Shown piece after piece: positions 29,762 to 39,886 of a stretch of 64,000 nt of DNA. Numbering within the stretch: position 1 is the stretch's first letter; each line of letters begins with the position of its first letter. The position numbers and the translations under genes are program-made. The stretch is taken from assembly GCF_003610495.1 (NCBI RefSeq), contig NZ_RAPK01000013.1:1-64000 (forward strand). Direction: 5' to 3'. The notes below the pieces were generated by a model. It was not told the DNA's origin. It saw only the letters and a list, made by a program, of their open reading frames with translations, and made no database searches. The stretch is from Sinobaca qinghaiensis (GTDB taxonomy: Bacteria > Bacillota > Bacilli > Bacillales > Marinococcaceae).

Positions 29762-30103
29762 TTGAAAAAAATGCACAAATTAAAAAAGAATCATGAATTC
29801 AGCATGGTGTTTGACAAAGGATCCTCTTATGCAAACCGTCAGTTCGTCCTCTACGTCCTTAAAAAGCCTGCCCAGTCTGAATACCGCGTGGGCGTAACCG
29901 TCAGTCGTAAGCTTGGCAATGCGGTTACTAGAAATAGAATGAAGCGCCTTTTAAGAGAAGTATTGAAAGAACTGGATGATTTTCTTGATCCAAAAAAAGA
30001 TTATGTTATTATCGCTCGTAAGCCGGCTTTAGAAATGGAATATGAAGAATTGAAGAAAAGCTTTAAACATGTTTTGCGAAAAAGCGGCAGCCGTTCTTTC
30101 TAA
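29762..30103 (+). CDS. rnpA: Ribonuclease P protein component
   Basis: Protein subunit that helps the RNase P RNA bind and cleave tRNA precursors. 113 residues, basic. The conserved region is RVGVTVSRKLGNAVTRNRMKRLLRE (about 42-66), containing the RNR motif. The start is TTG at 29762, behind GGAGGTG eight bases upstream; an internal ATG three codons later lacks proper spacing. It follows rpmH after 185 bp that contain a terminator and GC-rich inverted repeats but no further gene. Confidence 0.97.
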   Translation: MKKMHKLKKNHEFSMVFDKGSSYANRQFVLYVLKKPAQSEYRVGVTVSRKLGNAVTRNRMKRLLREVLKELDDFLDPKKDYVIIARKPALEMEYEELKKSFKHVLRKSGSRSF

Positions 30104-30365
30104 AACAGCAGCCAGGCTTTTCTTTCTTTATCTTTTTATATTCGCTAAAATGGTTAAGGGCTCTTTTTTTTGAAAAAAGCGAACGCTTACTTTTATATTT
30201 CAATATTTTACCATTATAATTGTATATATTTAGCAATAAGACAAACCATACATACAAACTTTTAATTTAATGGATTTTTTTGTAAATTTAATCATTCCTT
30301 TTTCTTAAATAAGCCCGATAGTTTCACACTATATGAAGATTGTTTTTATCAAGGAGGAAGCGGTT

Positions 30366-31172
30366 GTGCGAAAGAAGTTAGGATTAGTAGCAATGCTGGT
30401 TGCTTTAATGACCGTCATGGCGGGTTGTTTTGACGTAAATCAGCCGATTAATGCAGACAGTGAAGGTATTTGGAATTCGTATTTTGTTTATCCATTATCA
30501 TGGTTAATTATTTATATTGCAGAAACACTGGGAGAAAGCTACGGCATGTCAATTATCGTTGTAACGATTATGCTCCGTATTCTGATTCTTCCTTTAATGA
30601 TCAAGCAGACAAGAAGCGCCAAAGCGATGCAGGAAGTTCAGCCTGAGCTTGTGAAGCTGAGAGAAAAATATTCTGCGAAAGACCAAAAAACACAGCAGGA
30701 ACTGCAGCAGGCAACAATGAAATTGTTCCAATCAAAAGGGATCAATCCACTGGCCGGTTGTCTTCCAATCTTTATTCAAATGCCTATTCTTATTGCTTTC
30801 TATCACGCGATAATGCGTACAAGAGAGATTGGAACGCATGAATTCCTATGGTTCCAGCTTGGACAGCCCGATTATATACTTCCGATCATTGCAGGGGTTA
30901 CAACATTTATCCAACAAAAGATGATGATGGTCTCAGACAACCCTCAGATGAAAATGCTTATGTACATGATGCCATTTATGATTGGCGGATTTGCCTTTTT
31001 CTTCCCATCCGCACTGGCTCTTTATTGGGTGATTGGTAACCTGTTTATGATTATTCAGACTTATTTCATTACAGGTCCGGGTGCAAGAAACAGGCGTGAT
31101 GCAAAAACAGCAGATGGTGTCAGCGAAGACGGCTCGAAACAACCGAAAGCTGGAGGAGTGAAGAAGAAGTGA
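30366..31172 (+). CDS. spoIIIJ: Membrane protein insertase YidC/SpoIIIJ
   Basis: Inserts and folds membrane proteins; in B. subtilis SpoIIIJ is also needed for sigma-G activation in the forespore. The frame opens further upstream, but the start is GTG at 30366 with AAGGAGG seven to eight bases before it, giving 268 residues. A lipoprotein signal with lipobox VMAGC puts the lipidated Cys at 21. Five membrane segments follow, with the conserved hydrophilic groove Arg in [16 protein letters not shown] and the [16 protein letters not shown] block. The C-terminal tail is basic. It overlaps jag by four bases (GTGA). Confidence 0.97.
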   Translation: MRKKLGLVAMLVALMTVMAGCFDVNQPINADSEGIWNSYFVYPLSWLIIYIAETLGESYGMSIIVVTIMLRILILPLMIKQTRSAKAMQEVQPELVKLREKYSAKDQKTQQELQQATMKLFQSKGINPLAGCLPIFIQMPILIAFYHAIMRTREIGTHEFLWFQLGQPDYILPIIAGVTTFIQQKMMMVSDNPQMKMLMYMMPFMIGGFAFFFPSALALYWVIGNLFMIIQTYFITGPGARNRRDAKTADGVSEDGSKQPKAGGVKKK

Positions 31173-31792
31173 AAACAGTAACAGTATCCGGAAAAACAAT
31201 AGAAGAAGCGAAAGCTAATGCGCTATTGGAATTGAGTATAGAGGAAGACCAGCTTGAGTATGAGCTGGTGCAGGTTCCGGTAAAAGGTTTTCTCGGTCTA
31301 TTCAAAGGAAAACCTGCTATTATTGAAGCTAAAGTTAAACAGGATCCGACAAAAGAGGCAGCTGCGTTTCTTACACAGGTCTTAAAGGAAATGGGTACTA
31401 AAGCTGAAATAGAGATTACAGAAAAGAAAAAAGAAGTTCTTTTTGATATTCAAGGCGAAGACCTCGGTGTTTTGATTGGAAAGCGCGGAAAAACGCTTGA
31501 TTCACTTGAATATCTGGTGAATTTAGCTGCGAACCGCTATTCAGATAAGTATTCGCATATTACACTGGATGCTGAAAATTACCGGGAAAGACGTCGGGAG
31601 GCACTTCAACAGCTGGCAGCAAGACTTGCTGATAAGGCAAGGAAAACGAAACGGAAAGTAGTTTTGGAGCCCATGAGTTCCAGAGAACGAAAAATTATTC
31701 ATGCAGCGCTTCAAAATGAAAAAGATATCGAAACAGCTTCTGAGGGAAAAGAACCTCACCGCTATGTAGCTATTTTCCTTTCCAAAAAATAA
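31169..31792 (+). CDS. jag: RNA-binding protein Jag (KhpB)
   Basis: A 207-residue RNA-binding protein with three domains: an N-terminal Jag_N domain (about 1-50, [21 protein letters not shown]), a KH domain with the GxxG loop in [17 protein letters not shown] (near 95-110), and a C-terminal R3H domain (about 145-205, with [14 protein letters not shown] and the [10 protein letters not shown] end). KhpB-type proteins work with KhpA in RNA-based regulation of cell shape and division. The GTG start overlaps the spoIIIJ stop, so translation is coupled. Confidence 0.96.
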   Translation: MKTVTVSGKTIEEAKANALLELSIEEDQLEYELVQVPVKGFLGLFKGKPAIIEAKVKQDPTKEAAAFLTQVLKEMGTKAEIEITEKKKEVLFDIQGEDLGVLIGKRGKTLDSLEYLVNLAANRYSDKYSHITLDAENYRERRREALQQLAARLADKARKTKRKVVLEPMSSRERKIIHAALQNEKDIETASEGKEPHRYVAIFLSKK

Positions 31793-31832
31793 AACCGCTT
31801 TTCTTTATACTCAATACGGATATTATTACGAC

Positions 31833-31866
31833 AAGCCATTCCTGATATCGGGGATGGCTTTTTTTG
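31833..31866 (+). terminator. Terminator of spoIIIJ-jag
   Basis: AAGCCATTCC pairs with GGGGATGGCTT around a seven-base loop, followed by seven T residues, 40 bp after the jag stop. Confidence 0.88.
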
Positions 31867-31901
31867 TGAATAAAATAGGTGGGATGAAAAAAGAAGGAAG
31901 G

Positions 31902-31919
31902 TTATCCACATGTGGATAA
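31902..31919. promoter_or_regulatory. Abutting inverted pair of perfect DnaA boxes upstream of mnmE
   Basis: TTATCCACATGTGGATAA: two perfect nine-base DnaA boxes in opposite orientation with no spacer, forming an 18-bp palindrome. It lies 110 bp upstream of the mnmE start, in the mnmE promoter region and about 2.7 kb from the main cluster. It may let DnaA control mnmE-mnmG transcription or titrate DnaA. Confidence 0.7.
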
Positions 31920-32029
31920 TCAATGCTTTCCGAAAACTCATTCCTATGCTATTCTATTTAGTTAGGAATACAAAACCAAATGAAATAATGTAAGCAAACT
32001 ATTATTCATTCTGAGGAGCGGGAGTTAGA

Positions 32030-33406
32030 ATGGAATTTGATACAATAGCCGCAATTTCCACTCCGGTCGGCGAAGGCGCAATTGCCATCGTACGATTGAG
32101 CGGGGAGCAGGCTTTTTCTATTGCTGATACACTGTATAAAGGAAAGAAACGGGTGCAGGAGGCAGACTCCCACACTATTCAATACGGCCATATCGTAGAC
32201 CCGGAAACAGCCGAAACGGTAGAAGAGGTTATGGTGTCAGTCCTTCAGGCGCCCCGGACATTTACGAGAGAAGATATTATAGAAATAAACTGCCACGGCG
32301 GTCTGGTTTCCGTTAATCGGGTTCTTGATCTCGTACTGAGCGCGGGTGCGAGGCTTGCTGAACCGGGAGAATTTACGAAACGCGCCTTTCTTAATGGCAG
32401 AATCGATCTCTCTCAGGCAGAAGGCGTAATGGATCTGATCCGTGCTAAGACGGATAAAGCCATGCATGCAGCTGTAAAACAGGTGGAAGGCAGGTTTTCG
32501 GAACGGGTCAGGCGCCTGCGCCGGGAGCTGCTCGAAACGGTAGCCCATGTAGAAGTAAATATTGATTACCCTGAGTTTGATGCGGAATCGGTTACTCTTG
32601 ATAATTTAAAAAGACACACTTCCCACGTGAGGGACGAAGTAAAGCAGCTGTTGTCTACGGCCAAGCAGGGAAAAATTCTTCGTGAAGGACTGGGAACAGC
32701 TATAATCGGCCGCCCGAATGTAGGAAAATCGTCTTTAATGAACAGCCTGATTCATGAGAATAGAGCAATTGTTACAGACATTCCAGGCACGACCCGGGAT
32801 GTATTGGAAGAATACGTTAATATACGTGGTGTACCACTGCGTCTCATTGATACAGCAGGTATCCGGGATACAGAAGACATCGTAGAAAAAATAGGCGTGG
32901 AACGCTCCAGAAAGGCACTGCAGGAAGCAGAACTCATTCTGCTTGTACTCAACAGCGCAGAAGCACTTTCTGTAGAAGATGAGGCATTATTTAAGGCTAT
33001 ACACGGGCTGAATGCGGTGATTCTGTTAAACAAAACGGATCTGGATAAAAAGATAGATGAAGACCGGGTACGGGAGCTTGCTTCCGGCCGTCCTGTTATT
33101 GCGGCATCCTTATTGAAAGATGAAGGCATTGATGAACTGGAACAGGCGGTATCGAGTCTCTTTTTTGAAGAAGGCATTGAAGGATCGGATTTAAGCTATA
33201 TTTCCAACGCGAGGCACGTCGGTCTCCTGAATCAAACGAGGCAGACGCTTGAAGATGCTTTGGAAGCAGTGGAAATGGGCGTACCTGTTGACATGATTCA
33301 AATTGATATTACGAGAGCCTGGGAAATGCTAGGTGAAATCATCGGTGAAAACGTCCATGATGGACTTATTGACCAGCTGTTTTCCCAATTCTGTTTAGGG
33401 AAATAA
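32030..33406 (+). CDS. mnmE: tRNA modification GTPase MnmE
   Basis: With MnmG, installs the carboxymethylaminomethyl group on wobble U34 of several tRNAs. 458 residues. N-terminal tetrahydrofolate-binding domain (1-120), helical domain, inserted G domain with GRPNVGKSS near 225, DIPGTTRD near 248, DTAG and NKTD, and a helical C-terminus ending in the FCLGK box (usual form FCIGK). A GGAGCGGGAG site precedes the ATG. First gene of the mnmE-mnmG-rsmG group. Confidence 0.98.
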   Translation: MEFDTIAAISTPVGEGAIAIVRLSGEQAFSIADTLYKGKKRVQEADSHTIQYGHIVDPETAETVEEVMVSVLQAPRTFTREDIIEINCHGGLVSVNRVLDLVLSAGARLAEPGEFTKRAFLNGRIDLSQAEGVMDLIRAKTDKAMHAAVKQVEGRFSERVRRLRRELLETVAHVEVNIDYPEFDAESVTLDNLKRHTSHVRDEVKQLLSTAKQGKILREGLGTAIIGRPNVGKSSLMNSLIHENRAIVTDIPGTTRDVLEEYVNIRGVPLRLIDTAGIRDTEDIVEKIGVERSRKALQEAELILLVLNSAEALSVEDEALFKAIHGLNAVILLNKTDLDKKIDEDRVRELASGRPVIAASLLKDEGIDELEQAVSSLFFEEGIEGSDLSYISNARHVGLLNQTRQTLEDALEAVEMGVPVDMIQIDITRAWEMLGEIIGENVHDGLIDQLFSQFCLGK

Positions 33407-33467
33407 ATCTAATATATAAAATAAATTACTTTTTTACCATATTTAACCATTATAAGGAGGCACATGA

Positions 33468-35357
33468 ATGAATTACGAAGGCGGTACGTATGACGTTATA
33501 GTCATTGGAGCCGGGCATGCAGGAGTTGAAGCCGGTCTTGCAGCAGCTCGTTCAGGCTCAAAAACACTAATGCTCACATTAAACCTTGACGCTGTGGCGT
33601 TTATGCCATGCAATCCATCAGTAGGGGGCCCCGCAAAAGGAATTGTCGTACGTGAATTAGATGCTCTCGGCGGGGAGATGGCAAAAAATATTGATAAAAC
33701 CCATATCCAAATGAAGATGCTGAACACTGGTAAAGGCCCTGCCGTTCGTGCTTTAAGGGCACAGGCGGATAAATTCATGTACCAGCATGAAATGAAAAAT
33801 ACGATTGAAGAGCAGGAAAACCTTACCCTGCGCCAGGGACTGGTAGAAAAATTAATCGTTGAAGACGATGTATGCAAAGGGGTAGTAACGAATACCGGAG
33901 CGGAATATACGAGCAGCACAGTCGTTATTACAACCGGCACGTACCTGCGCGGGAAAATTATTTTGGGAGAACTCGCTTATGAAAGCGGGCCGAACAACAT
34001 GCAGCCTTCTGTTCAGCTTTCTCATGAATTAAAGGCTCTTGGGTTTGATCTGGTCCGTTTTAAGACAGGCACGCCTCCACGCGTGAACGGCAACAGTATC
34101 GACTACAGTAAGACAGAAATTCAACCAGGAGACGATCAGCCCCGGGCTTTCTCCTATGAAACGACTAAATTTATTACAGATCAGCTTCCCTGCTGGCTGA
34201 CCTACACGGGAGAAGCGACCCACCAGATTATAAACGATAATCTATCCCGCTCTCCTATGTATTCCGGTATGATCGAAGGTACCGGCCCAAGATACTGTCC
34301 ATCTATTGAAGACAAAATTGTCCGTTTTAATGATAAACCGAAACATCAGATTTTCCTGGAGCCGGAAGGCAGAAATACGACAGAAGTATATGTCCAGGGA
34401 CTGTCGACCAGCTTGCCGGAAGATGTGCAGTTTAAAATACTACAATCTATTCCAGGCCTTGAAAATGTTAAGATGATGCGTCCGGGCTACGCTATTGAAT
34501 ACGATGCAATGGTGCCTACACAACTGTGGCCTACACTGGAAACAAAAAAGGTGGAAAACTTGTTTACTGCCGGACAAATAAACGGAACATCCGGTTATGA
34601 AGAAGCCGCAGGCCAGGGGCTGATGGCTGGTATGAACGCTTCGCTTAAAGCACAGGGGAAAGAACCTGTTATTCTGGATCGTTCAGACGCCTATATTGGC
34701 GTAATGATTGACGATCTGGTTACAAAAGGAACCAATGAACCGTATCGTTTGTTAACTTCGAGAGCAGAATACCGCCTGCTTCTCCGCCACGATAATGCCG
34801 ATCTTCGGCTGACAGAGATCGGCTATCAGGCAGGTATGATCGAACAGGAACGGTATGATCGTTTCCTATCGAAAAAAGAAGCAATTGAACAGGAAAAACA
34901 ACGAATGAGAAAAGCAACTATTCAGCCGGGACCGGAGCTTGAAAAGATGCTTACATCAAAAAACTCTTCTCTTATTACAGAGGCAGTAACGGCTATGCAT
35001 TTATTGAAGCGCCCGGAGCTTGGATATGACGATATTTTTCCGCTTACTGGCTTTACAAGCCGTGTAACACCGGATATAGCAGAACAAGTTGAAATTCAGA
35101 CGAAATATGAAGGCTACATTTCCAAACAGCTGGATCAGGTAAATAAAATGAAAAAGATGGAAATGAAGAAAATACCGGAAAATCTTGATTACAGCGTAAT
35201 CAGCGGTATTGCTACAGAAGCCCGCCAAAAGCTGACAGAGGTAAAACCATTGTCTGTCGGCCAGGCTTCACGGGTATCAGGGGTCAATCCCGCAGATATT
35301 TCCATCCTTCTCGTTTATCTGGAGCAGGGAAAGCTTGCCAGAGTAGGGGAAGCTTAA
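33468..35357 (+). CDS. mnmG: tRNA modification enzyme MnmG (GidA)
   Basis: FAD- and NADH-dependent partner of MnmE in U34 modification. 629 residues. The FAD-binding Rossmann motif [15 protein letters not shown] lies at 13-27, followed by the family blocks [21 protein letters not shown] and [10 protein letters not shown]. The [18 protein letters not shown] signature near 365-385 and the C-terminal helical MnmE-binding domain (about 550-629) are complete. A GGAGG site precedes the ATG; 61 bp after mnmE. Confidence 0.98.
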   Translation: MNYEGGTYDVIVIGAGHAGVEAGLAAARSGSKTLMLTLNLDAVAFMPCNPSVGGPAKGIVVRELDALGGEMAKNIDKTHIQMKMLNTGKGPAVRALRAQADKFMYQHEMKNTIEEQENLTLRQGLVEKLIVEDDVCKGVVTNTGAEYTSSTVVITTGTYLRGKIILGELAYESGPNNMQPSVQLSHELKALGFDLVRFKTGTPPRVNGNSIDYSKTEIQPGDDQPRAFSYETTKFITDQLPCWLTYTGEATHQIINDNLSRSPMYSGMIEGTGPRYCPSIEDKIVRFNDKPKHQIFLEPEGRNTTEVYVQGLSTSLPEDVQFKILQSIPGLENVKMMRPGYAIEYDAMVPTQLWPTLETKKVENLFTAGQINGTSGYEEAAGQGLMAGMNASLKAQGKEPVILDRSDAYIGVMIDDLVTKGTNEPYRLLTSRAEYRLLLRHDNADLRLTEIGYQAGMIEQERYDRFLSKKEAIEQEKQRMRKATIQPGPELEKMLTSKNSSLITEAVTAMHLLKRPELGYDDIFPLTGFTSRVTPDIAEQVEIQTKYEGYISKQLDQVNKMKKMEMKKIPENLDYSVISGIATEARQKLTEVKPLSVGQASRVSGVNPADISILLVYLEQGKLARVGEA

Positions 35358-35435
35358 AAGGAAGCTGGGCGTCCGTTCCTTACGGGCGCCTTTCCTATGG
35401 ATAACAGGATGAAGAACCAGCAGAGGAGGAGAACG

Positions 35436-36155
35436 ATGAGCAAAGAGAAATTTCCCGAGTGGGCGGCGGCAGAAGGTATTGTTCTGTCCGCACATCAGCT
35501 CAAGCAGTTTGAAAGCTATTACACACTGCTTATTGAATGGAATAAAAAAATGAATTTAACCGGTATTACAGATGAAGATGAAGTTTACGAAAAGCACTTT
35601 TTTGACTCCATTTCTGCGGTGAAAGCATTTCCCACCACAGACCGTCCGCTGAAGATAATTGATATTGGAGCGGGGGCTGGCTTTCCGAGTATCCCGCTTA
35701 AAATATGTTTTCCTCATATTGAAATGACAATTGCAGACTCGCTGAAAAAGCGGATAACGTTTCTGCAGGAGGTAGCAGGAGTGCTCGGCTTAAACGATAT
35801 AAGCTTTGTACATGAGCGGGCGGAACAGCTTGCCCGGAAACCGGAACACCGGGAAAGCTATGACATTGTAGTGGCAAGAGCCGTTGCGCGGATGCCGGTT
35901 TTATCCGAACTGTGTCTGCCTTTTGCTAAGATCGGCGGTACCTTTATTGCTATGAAAGGGTCTACCGGTTTAGAAGAAAAAGAAGAAGCCGAAAAGGCCT
36001 GCAGTCTGCTCGGAGGGGTGTGGAAAGAGGAATATTCATTTACGCTGCCGGTAGAAAAAAGCCAGCGCTGCATTCTTCAGGTAATAAAAGAGAAAAAAAC
36101 GCCAAAGACCTATCCCCGTAAGGCCGGAACGCCATCTAAAGAACCGATTATGTAA
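35436..36155 (+). CDS. rsmG: 16S rRNA (guanine-527 N7) methyltransferase RsmG
   Basis: Methylates G527 (E. coli numbering) in the 530 loop of 16S rRNA; loss gives low-level streptomycin resistance in other bacteria. The start is ATG 35436 because GAGGAGG lies just upstream; the longer frame has no site. 239 residues. SAM-binding motif IDIGAGAGFPSIPL near 72-85, then the substrate-binding VVARAVARMPVLSELCLP block. In B. subtilis rsmG is followed by noc; here the next gene is parA. Confidence 0.97.
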   Translation: MSKEKFPEWAAAEGIVLSAHQLKQFESYYTLLIEWNKKMNLTGITDEDEVYEKHFFDSISAVKAFPTTDRPLKIIDIGAGAGFPSIPLKICFPHIEMTIADSLKKRITFLQEVAGVLGLNDISFVHERAEQLARKPEHRESYDIVVARAVARMPVLSELCLPFAKIGGTFIAMKGSTGLEEKEEAEKACSLLGGVWKEEYSFTLPVEKSQRCILQVIKEKKTPKTYPRKAGTPSKEPIM

Positions 36156-36165
36156 AGAAGAGCCG

Positions 36166-36198
36166 GCAGCCTGAAACATTTATCAGGCTGCTTTTTTA
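36166..36198 (+). terminator. Terminator after rsmG
   Basis: A nine-base perfect stem GCAGCCTGA/TCAGGCTGC with an eight-base loop is followed by six T residues, 10 bp after the rsmG stop. Confidence 0.92.
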
Positions 36199-36376
36199 CG
36201 TTTTTTCTGAAAAAGACGAACAAAAAGAGAACTGTTGCGAATTTTTTTTAAAAACATGATAGAATAAAAAAAGAAAGAAAATCCGCTTAAATACGGTTTT
36301 AATTAATACTACTCGGATAATTCATCCAGCTTTACATATAATAAACGAAGCAGCAGGAGAGAAAGTAGGTGTAACG

Positions 36377-37138
36377 ATGGCCAAAGTAGTAGCCATTGCC
36401 AATCAAAAAGGCGGCGTTGGCAAAACGACAACAGCAGTAAATATCAGCGCGTGTATCGCGTATCTCGGAAAAAAAGTTCTTCTTGTTGATATGGATCCGC
36501 AGGGTAACGCTACAAGCGGTGCAGGCATCGAAAAGGGAGAAGTGGATAAATGCATTTACAACCTTCTTGTAGATGATGTAGAAATTAAAGACATTATCCG
36601 TCCCGGCAGCGTTGATAACCTGAGCGTGGTGCCTGCCACTATCCAGCTTTCCGGCGCCGAGATCGAACTTGTATCTACTATTTCCAGGGAAGTTCGTTTA
36701 AAGAACGCACTTCGGGATGTTATTAAAGACTATGACTATATTATTATCGACTGTCCGCCTTCCCTCGGGCTGCTAACAATAAATGCACTTACCGCCTCTG
36801 ATTCCGTTCTCATTCCCGTTCAGTGCGAGTATTATGCGTTGGAAGGCCTGAGCCAGCTGCTTAATACCGTCAGGCTGGTACAGAAGCATTTAAATCATGA
36901 ACTCGCGATTGAAGGTGTTCTTTTAACGATGCTTGATGCGCGTACAAATCTTGGACTTCAGGTAATTGAGGAAGTTAAAAAATACTTCCGGGAAAAAGTG
37001 TATAAAACAATTATTCCAAGAAACGTCCGGCTGAGCGAGGCGCCAAGCCATGGCCTTCCTATTATCAGTTATGACGCCAGGTCAAAAGGGGCCGAAGTTT
37101 ACTTAGATTTAGCAAAGGAAGTGGTGGCGAGTGGCTAA
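36377..37138 (+). CDS. parA: Chromosome partitioning ATPase ParA (Soj)
   Basis: Works with ParB to segregate origins and, in B. subtilis, modulates DnaA activity. 253 residues. Deviant Walker A KGGVGKTT at 11-18, DMDPQGNAT after it, Walker [14 protein letters not shown] near 120-132. The C-terminal region has the basic patch near [13 protein letters not shown]. The last bases overlap parB by eight. The upstream 220 bp hold only the rsmG terminator and a probable promoter region. Confidence 0.97.
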   Translation: MAKVVAIANQKGGVGKTTTAVNISACIAYLGKKVLLVDMDPQGNATSGAGIEKGEVDKCIYNLLVDDVEIKDIIRPGSVDNLSVVPATIQLSGAEIELVSTISREVRLKNALRDVIKDYDYIIIDCPPSLGLLTINALTASDSVLIPVQCEYYALEGLSQLLNTVRLVQKHLNHELAIEGVLLTMLDARTNLGLQVIEEVKKYFREKVYKTIIPRNVRLSEAPSHGLPIISYDARSKGAEVYLDLAKEVVASG

Positions 37139-37982
37139 AGGACTAGGTAGAGGACTAAATGCTTTTTTTCCTGAAGAGAAAACGGCTAAAACAGAATCAG
37201 TACAGGATATCGAAGTAAATCAGCTCCGTCCGAACCCGTATCAGCCCCGGCAGGTTTTCGACAAAGAAGCTCTTCAGGAGCTGAGCCAGTCGATTTCAGA
37301 ACAGGGGATCGTTCAGCCTCTTATTGTTAGAAAAAGTATTAAAGGCTACGATATTGTTGCGGGAGAGAGGCGTCTTAGAGCTTCTAAAATAGCAGGGCTG
37401 CAGACTGTGCCGGCCATCGTGAAACAGCTGACAGATGAACAAATGATGGAAATTGCCCTGATTGAAAATCTGCAGCGGGAAAATCTAAATGCGCTGGAAG
37501 AAGCAAAAGCGTATGAAAAACTGATGGATCATCTTTCCTTTACACAGGATGAACTGGCGAAGCGGGTTGGTAAAAGCCGTCCGCATATTACTAATTACTT
37601 AAGGCTGCTGCAGCTTCCTAAAAACGTTCAGCAGATGGTAGAGAAAAAAGAATTAACGATGGGCCATGCCAGAGCTCTTCTCAGTATAAAAGATAATAAA
37701 ACCATTGATCAGCTGGCTGGAGATATAGTGAAAAATCAGTGGAACGTACGGAAAACGGAAGAAATAATAAAGGCTATGCATGAAAAAAAGGAGGATGTTT
37801 CACGTGAAACATCAAAGCCTTCACCTTCTATTTTTATCCGTTCAACGGAAAACAGCCTTAAATCTTACTTTGGTACAAAAGTGGCAATCAAGCAGGGGAA
37901 GAAAAAAGGAAAAATTGAAATTGATTTTTTCTCGGAGGAAGATTTAAAACGAATTATCGAGCTTTTGGATAAAAATGAATAA
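37131..37982 (+). CDS. parB: Chromosome partitioning protein ParB (Spo0J)
   Basis: CTPase that loads at parS, spreads and recruits SMC. 283 residues. N-terminal ParB/Srx domain with the CTP-binding GERRLRA block (near 80-86) and the ENLQREN patch, central helix-turn-helix ([21 protein letters not shown]), and a C-terminal dimer domain. The start is GTG at 37131, overlapping the end of parA. The gene contains a perfect parS site at 37796-37811, as in B. subtilis spo0J. Confidence 0.97.
   Translation: MAKGLGRGLNAFFPEEKTAKTESVQDIEVNQLRPNPYQPRQVFDKEALQELSQSISEQGIVQPLIVRKSIKGYDIVAGERRLRASKIAGLQTVPAIVKQLTDEQMMEIALIENLQRENLNALEEAKAYEKLMDHLSFTQDELAKRVGKSRPHITNYLRLLQLPKNVQQMVEKKELTMGHARALLSIKDNKTIDQLAGDIVKNQWNVRKTEEIIKAMHEKKEDVSRETSKPSPSIFIRSTENSLKSYFGTKVAIKQGKKKGKIEIDFFSEEDLKRIIELLDKNE
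37796..37811. promoter_or_regulatory. parS: parS centromere site inside parB
   Basis: TGTTTCACGTGAAACA, a perfect 16-bp palindrome matching the bacterial parS consensus. It lies in the reading frame of parB, as in Bacillus. I saw no second copy in the window. Confidence 0.95.
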
Positions 37983-38007
37983 CCCCCGATCCGGGGGTTT
38001 TATTTTG
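37981..38007 (+). terminator. Terminator of parAB
   Basis: ACCCCCG and CGGGGGT pair around a three-base loop, followed by a T-rich run; the stem starts at the parB stop codon. Confidence 0.88.
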
Positions 38008-38038
38008 TTAAGATAAAGAAGAATTAGAAGGTGAGAGT

Positions 38039-38743
38039 ATGGTGTTATTAGGTACACTGGTAAACGGGGCCGCGATTATTATTGGATCTTTGCTGGGTCT
38101 TGTGTTTCATAACATTCCGGAAAGATACAAAACCACTATTATGCAGGCGCTGGCTTTGGCAGTTATGCTTTTAGGCATACAAATGGGGCTGCAAAGTGAA
38201 CAGTTTTTAATTGTAATAGGAAGCCTTGTGATCGGCGGTTGGATTGGAGAGCGCATTCAGCTGGAAGACGTATTAAACAGAGTAGGAAAGTGGATTGAAA
38301 AGCGCAGCGGTGCAAGAGGAAACGAAGGGGCAGTGGCCAAAGCGTTTGTTACAGCCACTCTAGTATACGTGGTAGGAGCAATGGCTGTTCTTGGAGCGCT
38401 TGACAGCGGTTTAAGACTTGACCATAACGTTCTTTATACGAAGTCGATGCTTGATGGTTTTACCGCTGTTTTGTTCACGGCGACGCTTGGTTTTGGAGTT
38501 GCGTTTTCCTTTATCCCGGTGGTATTGTATCAAGGCAGTATCGCGCTTCTGGCGGGTCAGATTGATCAGTTTGTGCCGGTGGAACTAAGGGAGATGTTTA
38601 TTACAGAAATGACGGGAACGGGGGGAATCATGATTATGGGGATTGGCCTGAAGCTGGCGGGCATTCTCGATATTCGGGTGGCTAATCTGCTGCCGGCTAT
38701 ACCGGTAGTTGCGGTTATTGTAACGGGGATGTACCTGTTATAG
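38039..38743 (+). CDS. DUF554 family membrane protein
   Basis: A 234-residue integral membrane protein with about six or seven hydrophobic segments, beginning LLGTLVNGAAIIIGSLLG. The GTLVN start, the GxxIGE stretch (GGWIGERIQLED) and the C-terminal GTGGIMIMGIGLKLAGI region fit the DUF554 family (YdfK of B. subtilis, YqgA of E. coli). The family has no settled function; small-molecule transport is only a guess. A GGTGAGAG site precedes the start. It is convergent with yyaC and sits where B. subtilis has yyaB-type genes. Confidence 0.82.
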   Translation: MVLLGTLVNGAAIIIGSLLGLVFHNIPERYKTTIMQALALAVMLLGIQMGLQSEQFLIVIGSLVIGGWIGERIQLEDVLNRVGKWIEKRSGARGNEGAVAKAFVTATLVYVVGAMAVLGALDSGLRLDHNVLYTKSMLDGFTAVLFTATLGFGVAFSFIPVVLYQGSIALLAGQIDQFVPVELREMFITEMTGTGGIMIMGIGLKLAGILDIRVANLLPAIPVVAVIVTGMYLL

Positions 38744-38775
38744 CTTATGTAAGCCGAACTTATCGGCTTCGAATA

Positions 38776-39423
38776 TTATGCTTCGTGTTTAACGGTTTTT
38801 TCTGTAATTGAAAAAGAACGGTCCTGATAGGCTTTTTCAATTAATTTTTTCCCCTGAAGACGTCTGTCCGCCAATACAAAGCTCTCAGAAAGGCTTTCCG
38901 CCATCTGCATGACGACATGAAGACGGGTGTTCTGAAGAACGAAAAATTCCATCATGCCTCCAACATTTACGATTCCTGTAATATGAACACTGCCGACGGG
39001 TGGCAGATTCTTTTTCATCGCAGCTCCAGGATAAACCGGTCCATCTTCAAAATGAAGGGATCCTACGTTTTTTACCCGGCCAAGACACGCGTCTACGGCG
39101 ATAATATACGGAGCGGTATGACGAATCTGAATATCAGCTAATACATCTTCTAAATTAACAGCATGCACAGGAGAAGCAAGTGTACCGTATACCTGAAAAT
39201 TATCAAGCTTGTGTTTTGTAAGCAGGGTGCCGGTAAGCGGTCCTAACGAATCACCCGTGGAGCGGTCGGTACCAATGCATACAATAACAATTTCTGAAGT
39301 TTCAGGGACAGTTGATAATACATCTGTTAAAGTATTAGAAAGAATTGCTGGTGTCTGCTCGGACGCGGTGTCCAAATATAAAGAAGCAGGGGGGTGGCCC
39401 GGGCGGCTTTGTTTCCTAAACAT
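38776..39423 (-). CDS. yyaC: Spore protease YyaC-like protein (DUF1256)
   Basis: A 215-residue protein related to the germination protease fold: IVIVCIGTDRSTGDSLGPLTG near 45-65, the VDACLGRVKNVG block near 125, and the GIVNVGGMMEFFVLQNTRL block near 165-185. YyaC is found in spore-formers and expressed during sporulation in B. subtilis; its substrate is unknown. It is on the opposite strand to its neighbours, as in B. subtilis. Its presence supports an endospore-forming host. The spacer to the DUF554 gene has only a seven-base inverted repeat (38751-38769). Confidence 0.92.
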   Translation of the reverse strand: MFRKQSRPGHPPASLYLDTASEQTPAILSNTLTDVLSTVPETSEIVIVCIGTDRSTGDSLGPLTGTLLTKHKLDNFQVYGTLASPVHAVNLEDVLADIQIRHTAPYIIAVDACLGRVKNVGSLHFEDGPVYPGAAMKKNLPPVGSVHITGIVNVGGMMEFFVLQNTRLHVVMQMAESLSESFVLADRRLQGKKLIEKAYQDRSFSITEKTVKHEA

Positions 39424-39585
39424 GCTGCTCTACCTCCTTGATGAAGCATTTGGTCATAAATGACATATATATCTCTATATACCCGCTTTTTTATGCTTTA
39501 ATTTAAAAAAGCAGAGCGGATGAAAAAATAAACCTTTATACCCTTTTAAATGGTAAATGAAGGAAATTTAGAATGGGGGCAGAAC

Positions 39586-39792
39586 ATGACACATGAGTCG
39601 TACCATCTGCATGACGTTGTTCAAATGAAAAAAGCTCATCCCTGCGGAGAAAACAGCTGGGAAATTATCAGGCTTGGAGCAGACATCCGAATTAAATGTC
39701 AGGGGTGCGGGCATAGTGTTATGCTTCCAAGAAGAGAGTTCCAGAAAAAATTGAAAAAAGTAACCGGAAATACAAAAGAAGAATCGAAATAA
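39586..39792 (+). CDS. yyzM: DUF951 family small protein (YyzM-like)
   Basis: A 68-residue protein. The start at 39586 (MTHESYHLHD) is set by a GGGGGC site; the upstream in-frame ATG has none. It shows the DUF951 pattern: VVQMKKAHPCGENSWEIIRLGADIRIKC, then the CxxC pair CQGCGH and MLPRREFQKKLKKV. The PCG and CxxC residues suggest zinc binding. Function unknown. It precedes ychF, as in Bacillus and many other Firmicutes. Confidence 0.93.
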   Translation: MTHESYHLHDVVQMKKAHPCGENSWEIIRLGADIRIKCQGCGHSVMLPRREFQKKLKKVTGNTKEESK

Positions 39793-39886
39793 CGGTTCTT
39801 CCTTGTATTTCCCGAAACGCCTTTCTATACTATAGAAAGAAAATGGCTGTAAGCAGCTTAATGATTATAATGAAGGACGTGAAAAG

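Noticed and set aside
38751-38769. Bidirectional terminator between DUF554 gene and yyaC
   Set aside because: Seven-base repeat AAGCCGA/TCGGCTT without a T-run on either side; too weak to call.
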